Part shown: piece by piece, positions 8,601 through 11,271 of the stretch
Position numbering within the stretch: the first letter of the stretch is position 1
Layout: every line of letters begins with the position of its first letter
Source of the DNA: Saccoglossus kowalevskii
Taxonomy: Eukaryota > Hemichordata > Enteropneusta > Harrimaniidae
DNA: 11,271 nucleotides
NCBI RefSeq assembly: GCF_000003605.2
Contig: NW_003140313.1
Location: 15,169 to 26,439, forward strand
Reading direction: 5' to 3'
Notes under the pieces: model-generated
Seen by the model: only the letters and a program-made list of their open reading frames with translations
Told to the model about the DNA's origin: nothing
The model's database searches: none
Made by a program: the position numbers and the translations under genes

Positions 8601-10273
8601 CGAATGCGCATGCCCGGCGAGGTAACTAGGATACTGGGATGTCCAGGTGGATCAAAATAGCTGCTCACGATATGACGGATAACTATATTTTCTGTACATT
8701 TTCGATGTATTATATTTTTTCACTATGAATGTGGTAATACGTGTTTTATTACAAACCGCCTATGTCATGTCAGAAGGTCGTAGAATCAGTCTCGCTATCT
8801 ACGAGATGAGACTTGAATGGGATCTTGACATGATGTCACCGTACAGTACTATGTGCGTTGCAAACCCCAAGTAATGTACCTCTGGTATTATTAATACATA
8901 CAGGTTAATCATGCTGCGATTAATAGTTCTTTCTGGTTGAATTTGGCTGGGCGAAATAAGTTGCTAGTCACATGAAATGAAAAACGTCAGTTTGCATGTC
9001 AAGCTCCCATGATGCAATGGTGAAACATAAAGTATGCTATAACCCTATCACCTGAGAGCCAATCACATTATGCGTGTCATATTGGATTTCCTTTTTTAGC
9101 TTGGGAGCTTTGTAGCTGCTGGGGCGATCCACATTGTCGATCGTTCACCGGACGAAGGTTCACAGTCGGTGGGGAATGTTTTTATGCACTCTCCAAAACA
9201 CACCATGGAACGAGGAGAATCTCCGTAGAGGTGGACTATACCGAACATGGATCGCAGTTCCACATAAAAACGTTGCGAATCGAAGTAGCGGACAAAAATA
9301 GACCAGAGGTGATCCTAACCGTTGGTCCGAATGATGGCATTAATCCGTGTATCATTGAGGTAGGTGTAGTTCATTCATTCGTTCATTCATTCATATTTAT
9401 TGGTCCGAATAGCGTTTATCTATTTACTACTGATGGTTTTCATTCATTGTTTTCATTCACTGTTTTCATTCATTGTTTTCATTCATTGTTTTCATTCATT
9501 GTTTTCATTCATTGTTTTTTTTTACATAGCTGAATGGTGTCGAAATCGTTCCGATTTTCCCTGACACCATTGAACTTGAAGGCGTATTTCTATTGAATAT
9601 GAATGCTGACCACGTAGTTGAAATATCGATGAAAAGACGTGACAATGACAGGGAATACAATTTTGTTGTCCTATGGCTTCCACATCGCATTGTTCAGGTT
9701 ATGCTAAAGAGAGACTTTCACAAACAATTGGAAATAGAAGGCATATGTGGTGACCCGGATGACAACCCAGACGATTTCCCTGATAATGCCCAGAAATTTG
9801 CCGATCAATTCCAGCGGTAAGTAGTAAGAACATTCGGTCAATGCACTTTTGACAGTATTGTGTGTTATGGTATATGGTTCTGAGGTTTGGAATCTGCCAA
9901 TGTAACCGTGTACCAGCTCGGTGATGCCATTGACTCGTATGCCAGTGTTGTGAAACCCTTTGGGCGCCAAAATCAACTTTCGTTAATTTCAATAAAATAA
10001 ATTATGTCACATTTTTCAAAGATTTTTTTGTCTAAAATTGTGTTTAAATCCTATAGCCATTAGAAAATGATGTTCATTTGGTTGAAAAAAACAAACAAAT
10101 TTTTTTGGCGGGAAAAATTATGGCATTCAAAAGGCTGCTGAACTGCAGATCGAATACAAGTGTGATACGAGTATGATATATAATGGTGGTTTCGACTACA
10201 TAAATTTGATATCAATGAAATCAAAATTTTGGTTTCTAATTTTGTTTTTACTTTTTATTTCAGATGTTATTAA
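5545..10273 (+). CDS. Secreted cysteine-rich VWD-domain protein, eight exons
   Basis: Coding exons are 5545-5601, 7142-7193, 7473-7576, 7821-7898, 8149-8293, 9100-9359, 9530-9816 and 10264-10273 (993 bases, 330 residues plus stop). Intron phases are 0,1,0,0,1,0,2, and every junction joins in frame at GT-AG sites. The predicted protein has a signal peptide (1-19), then a cysteine-rich region (about 40-138) starting CLKC and containing CRYCC. This spacing recalls Ly6/uPAR domains, but the usual final CN is missing. A single VWD domain spans about 150-315, with CWGDPHC (152-158), the strand motif RFTVGGECFYAL and the closing ICGDPDDNPDDF. VWD domains are calcium-bound disulfide folds in secreted and matrix proteins (vWF, vitellogenin, mucins). 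No C8 or TIL module follows. One N-glycosylation site (Asn131-Val-Thr) is present. The role is unknown. A lophotrochozoan secreted or matrix protein is a guess. The VWD call is firm; exons 2 and 8 are inferred. Confidence 0.82.
5978..6310 (-). other. Unrecognised minus-strand open frame in intron 1
   Basis: A 110-codon frame starting at ATG (6310) and ending at 5978. Composition is mixed rather than repetitive. Near its end, DGRIIIPSFP followed by EIEIRGSKDYIIEV loosely recalls the strand pattern of VWD domains (compare NGVEIVPIFP in exon 7). The codon for the V after IIE lies at a GAG/GTAAAA step that could be a splice donor. The N-terminal part matches nothing I know. It may be a chance frame, an exon of an antisense gene, or a decayed copy. 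Low confidence that it is coding. Confidence 0.18.
6618..6625. promoter_or_regulatory. CRE octamer TGACGTCA in intron 1
   Basis: A perfect TGACGTCA in the first intron of the VWD gene, the third in the window. First introns often carry enhancers, but this is only a sequence match. Confidence 0.3.
6996..7014. repeat. Short perfect hairpin before exon 2
   Basis: GCTTGCAA and TTGCAAGC form a perfect 8-bp stem around a three-base loop (GGT). CGAG and CTCG outside extend it after a two-base bulge. It lies about 130 bases upstream of exon 2, and a second small palindrome (TTCTATT and AATAGAA) follows near 7074-7089. Function unknown. Confidence 0.5.
7142..7193 (+). CDS. Exon 2: short linker exon (inferred)
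   Basis: A T-rich tract ending in GCTAG precedes 7142. The exon reads VPCQSKSFRTQLEGLGE plus one base, and the donor is GTGCGT (7194). Its 52 bases convert phase 0 to phase 1. This is exactly what is needed, because joining exon 1 directly to exon 3 would hit a TAA within ten codons. It carries one cysteine (residue 22). Other small exons in the 1.5-kb first intron could do the same job, so this is the least certain internal exon. Confidence 0.55.
7473..7576 (+). CDS. Exon 3: start of the cysteine-rich region
   Basis: The acceptor is TTCCACAG and the donor is GTAAGT. The exon encodes residues 38-71 in phase 1 to 0, beginning EKCLKCHLNEK and ending with EICQPAR. It holds cysteines 40, 43, 54 and 67. 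The CxxC followed by a cysteine about ten residues later is the usual opening of a Ly6/uPAR-type domain. Intron 3 after it is 244 bases. Confidence 0.8.
7821..7898 (+). CDS. Exon 4: middle of the cysteine-rich region
   Basis: The acceptor is TATCTCACAG and the donor is GTGAGC. The exon is exactly 26 codons, phase 0 on both sides, encoding residues 72-97 from PECMSQLWNW to ECQEIE. It holds cysteines 74 and 93. Because it is symmetric it could be skipped without shifting the frame, at the cost of two cysteines. Confidence 0.78.
8149..8293 (+). CDS. Exon 5: end of the cysteine-rich region
   Basis: The acceptor TATATTGTAG has a poor pyrimidine tract, and the donor is GTTAGT. The exon encodes residues 98-145 plus one base. 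It contains six cysteines (99, 112, 123, 126, 127, 138), including KCRYCCNEQN, which resembles the CC near the end of Ly6-type domains, and the N-glycosylation site Asn-Val-Thr. A proline-rich stretch (CPPPELPD) forms the link to the VWD domain. Confidence 0.8.
8505..8883. mobile_element. 379-bp MITE inside intron 5 of the VWD gene
   Basis: The first 27 bases (8505-8531, starting AGAGGTACATTACTTGGGG) are perfectly repeated in inverse at 8857-8883. After a small gap the arms match again around GTGACATGATACCAAGACCC, so the full arms are about 50 bases. No coding capacity is visible. The flanks (TT before, GGTATT after) show no certain target duplication. Perfect arms suggest a fairly recent insertion. 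Without it, intron 5 (806 bases) would be about 427. Confidence 0.88.
9100..9359 (+). CDS. Exon 6: first half of the VWD domain
   Basis: The acceptor is CCTTTTTTAG and the donor is GTAGGT. The exon encodes residues 147-232. It opens with WELCSCWGDPHCRSFTGRRF: the GDPH core is the signature of VWD domains, which more often read GDPHYxTFDG, so Cys158 and Thr in place of Asp are variations. The strands that follow (RRISVEVDYTEHG, IKTLRIEV, EVILTV) fit the beta-sheet pattern of the domain. Cysteines are at 150, 152, 158, 172 and 229. Confidence 0.9.
9370..9513. repeat. Intron 6 microsatellite and 13-bp minisatellite
   Basis: Bases 9370-9393 are TTCA repeats with one variant. Bases 9436-9513 are six head-to-tail units of 13 bases, consensus GTTTTCATTCATT, with one substitution in the second unit (ATT to ACT). 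The array runs directly into the T tract and acceptor of exon 7 (AG at 9528-9529), so it forms most of the pyrimidine-rich part of this 170-base intron. Confidence 0.92.
9530..9816 (+). CDS. Exon 7: second half of the VWD domain
   Basis: The acceptor is TTTACATAG. The exon encodes residues 233-327 plus two bases, from LNGVEIVPIF through the strand-rich middle to GICGDPDDNPDDF and the tail PDNAQKFADQFQ. The ICGDPDDNPDDF segment corresponds to the CGNxxGNxxDDF calcium loop that closes VWD domains, with acidic residues kept. The donor GTAAGT at 9817 overlaps an in-frame TAA (9818-9820), so an unspliced transcript ends as Gln-Arg-stop, 328 residues. Confidence 0.88.
9991..10001 (+). terminator. 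Intronic poly(A) signals (two overlapping AATAAA)
   Basis: AATAAA occurs at 9991-9996 and again at 9996-10001, followed by T- and GT-rich sequence (10012-10045). They lie 170 bases past the in-frame TAA that overlaps the exon 7 donor, so a transcript retaining the start of intron 7 has a ready 3' end. Confidence 0.5.
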
Positions 10274-10440
10274 CCGCTTCACTTCAGTTACATCAATAGA
10301 CATATACAACAAGTTATTGTTTGTTTGTTTGTTTGTTAGTGAGTTTTAATAATCGGACGTATGCAAGTAGAATGGTATTATTCTAGTCAGTGTTCAAATA
10401 ACTATATTGCCGAGAAGTAATAAAATATGAATATAAAAAC
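10264..10440 (+). CDS. Exon 8: last three codons and 3' UTR (inferred)
   Basis: A strong acceptor (TTTTTACTTTTTATTTCAG) ends at 10263. Spliced to exon 7 in phase 2, the exon completes Arg328, adds Cys329 and Tyr330, and stops at TAA (10271-10273). The remaining bases form the 3' UTR, which contains a TTTG repeat (10317-10337) and ends near the AATAAA at 10419-10424. Adding Cys329 raises the cysteine total from 19 to an even 20, which suits a disulfide-rich secreted protein. Confidence 0.6.
10317..10337. repeat. (TTTG)n microsatellite in the 3' UTR
   Basis: About five TTTG units in uninterrupted order, within the predicted last exon of the VWD gene. Confidence 0.9.
10419..10424 (+). terminator. 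Distal poly(A) signal AATAAA
   Basis: AATAAA lies about 145 bases after the exon 8 stop, with a GT-rich stretch (GTGTTTGTATAC) at about 10450-10461 as a possible downstream element. Cleavage would be near 10440. Confidence 0.55.
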
Positions 10441-10528
10441 GCATGTCAAGTGTTTGTATACAACTATATAAATTTCTTATAAGTATTCTTCCAAGTGGTG
10501 ATACGCAATACGCATTCTATATCATGAA

Positions 10529-10790
10529 CACATATGTTGGGTTTCCGACAGACTGTCGACAGTTCTTGGGCCCAATGAAGAGTCACTTATTTTCAAACTC
10601 CGTAGGCGTTTTAACGAAATGCCGAGGGCCGTAAGGCCCGAGAGACTGTTACAGCTTGCATGACTCGCCTTGATATTAATTATGCATGCAGAGAATGACG
10701 TAGACAAATTTGAATATGGGCGGCATTGTGTCAACACAGGTGGCGCTATTCAGCGGTTGGTTTGCGGCGATCTGCGTGTCAATGGTCTTT
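10529..10790 (+). pseudogene. Possible decayed coding or repeat remnant
   Basis: This stretch is GC-richer than its surroundings. One plus-strand frame (codons in register with GTT at 10562) reads plausibly, for example LGPNEESLIFKLRRRFNEMP and then MHAENDVDKFEYGRHC, interrupted by a TGA at about 10664 and ending at TAG near 10792. It also holds a small hairpin (GGGCC GTAA GGCCC near 10627-10640). This looks like a degraded transposon reading frame or a broken exon, but I recognise no family. A non-coding origin is quite possible. Confidence 0.2.
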
Positions 10791-10993
10791 ACTAGACTTG
10801 TCACATCCGACAATGTACAACACACACTTACATAAGGTAAGGTTCATGCCAGGTTCGGCCACGTATGTGCAGTCGGTCCGGCGAACCATTTATTTAACAA
10901 AGCATACTAATAAAGCCGACTAAAAACGGCTGCCATTACATTGCATGTAGTGTTCAAATTGAAATAAACTAAATGAGAGAAAAAATAACTTAC

Positions 10994-11271
10994 ATGAACT
11001 GCAAAAAAGATCGACTATTGATGCTCGAAATCAACATTACTCGGTTAAAGAAACATTTAAAATAACTGACAAAAAACATCGACAAAATAGTAACCCCCGT
11101 TACTGGCACGCCGACCGCCCAGGAAAAACCAGGAATAAAAAACCCTTTGAGGAAAAAATACCTGGAAACCTGTACCCGTCGCACTGTCGATCTAGCCCTG
11201 CGTACAGTGCTGTGTTTACGGGGACGCGTTCGGTTGATAGATGTCCCCACCACAGCCCTGCGTACCTCCAT
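10994..11271 (-). CDS. Possible partial exon of a neighbouring minus-strand gene
   Basis: On the minus strand the frame is open from the right edge to a TAA at 10990-10992. That stop overlaps a consensus splice donor, CAT/GTAAGT (10993-10988), so the open stretch could be an exon continuing to the left of 10994. The product begins with an arginine-rich part (RPRKHSTVRRARSTVRR), followed by a hydrophobic stretch (FIPGFSWAVGVPVTGVTILS) that could be membrane-spanning. A 12-base word, AGCCCTGCGTAC, occurs twice (11194-11205 and 11254-11265), 60 bases apart. No family is recognised, and the frame may be chance. Confidence 0.22.

Noticed and set aside
9231-9533. Exon 6 frame read on into intron 6 as a longer coding region
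   Set aside because: The extension encodes a simple Phe/His/Ser repeat from the minisatellite, and a good GT-AG intron restores the VWD domain.
9593-9820. Stand-alone 75-codon gene starting at an internal ATG
   Set aside because: It is the 3' part of exon 7. The frame is continuous with the acceptor at 9530 and with the VWD domain.
9699-9992. Minus-strand frames opposite exon 7 and intron 7
   Set aside because: Antisense shadows of the VWD coding sequence with no motif of their own.

Overview
The window reads as nuclear DNA of an animal, most likely a marine invertebrate. I lean to a mollusc or another lophotrochozoan, but only by inference. It is AT-rich and has no operons or ribosome binding sites. 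It contains one intron-split gene with GT-AG splice sites and poly(A) signals, several short inverted-repeat transposons, minisatellites and long poly-C runs. I recognise no tRNA, rRNA, CRISPR or virus gene.

The main feature is a plus-strand gene at about 5509-10440. I could build it as eight exons whose splice phases all agree. It predicts a secreted protein of about 330 residues with three parts: a signal peptide, a cysteine-rich region spaced somewhat like Ly6/uPAR (three-finger) domains, and one von Willebrand factor type D (VWD) domain near the C-terminus. The VWD domain is the firm call, from its WGDPH motif, its ICGDPDDNPDDF calcium-loop-like end and its length of about 160 residues. 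A TATAAG box and a TCAGT initiator lie at the right spacing upstream. The 3' end offers two outcomes. Splicing at 9816 adds a small last exon that ends the protein in Arg-Cys-Tyr. Failing to splice gives a stop inside the donor site and uses poly(A) signals within the intron. The first form has 20 cysteines and the second 19.

Layout: 1-276 is a 21-bp minisatellite at the left edge. 597-800 is a dispersed-repeat remnant with poly-C and poly-A runs. 1003-1092 and 2838-2912 are two copies of one repeat in opposite orientation. 1529-1644 is a GC-richer nested palindrome. 3066-3777 and 3793-3959 are two adjacent inverted-repeat elements. 3960-5470 is AT-rich DNA without a recognised gene. 5478-10440 is the VWD gene, carrying a 379-bp inverted-repeat element in intron 5 and a 13-bp minisatellite in intron 6. 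10441-11271 holds GC-richer DNA, possibly a decayed coding remnant, and a minus-strand open frame running off the right edge that could be an exon of a neighbouring gene.

The gene and its repeats are read directly from the sequence. The biological role of the VWD protein is unknown to me, and the Ly6-like label is tentative.
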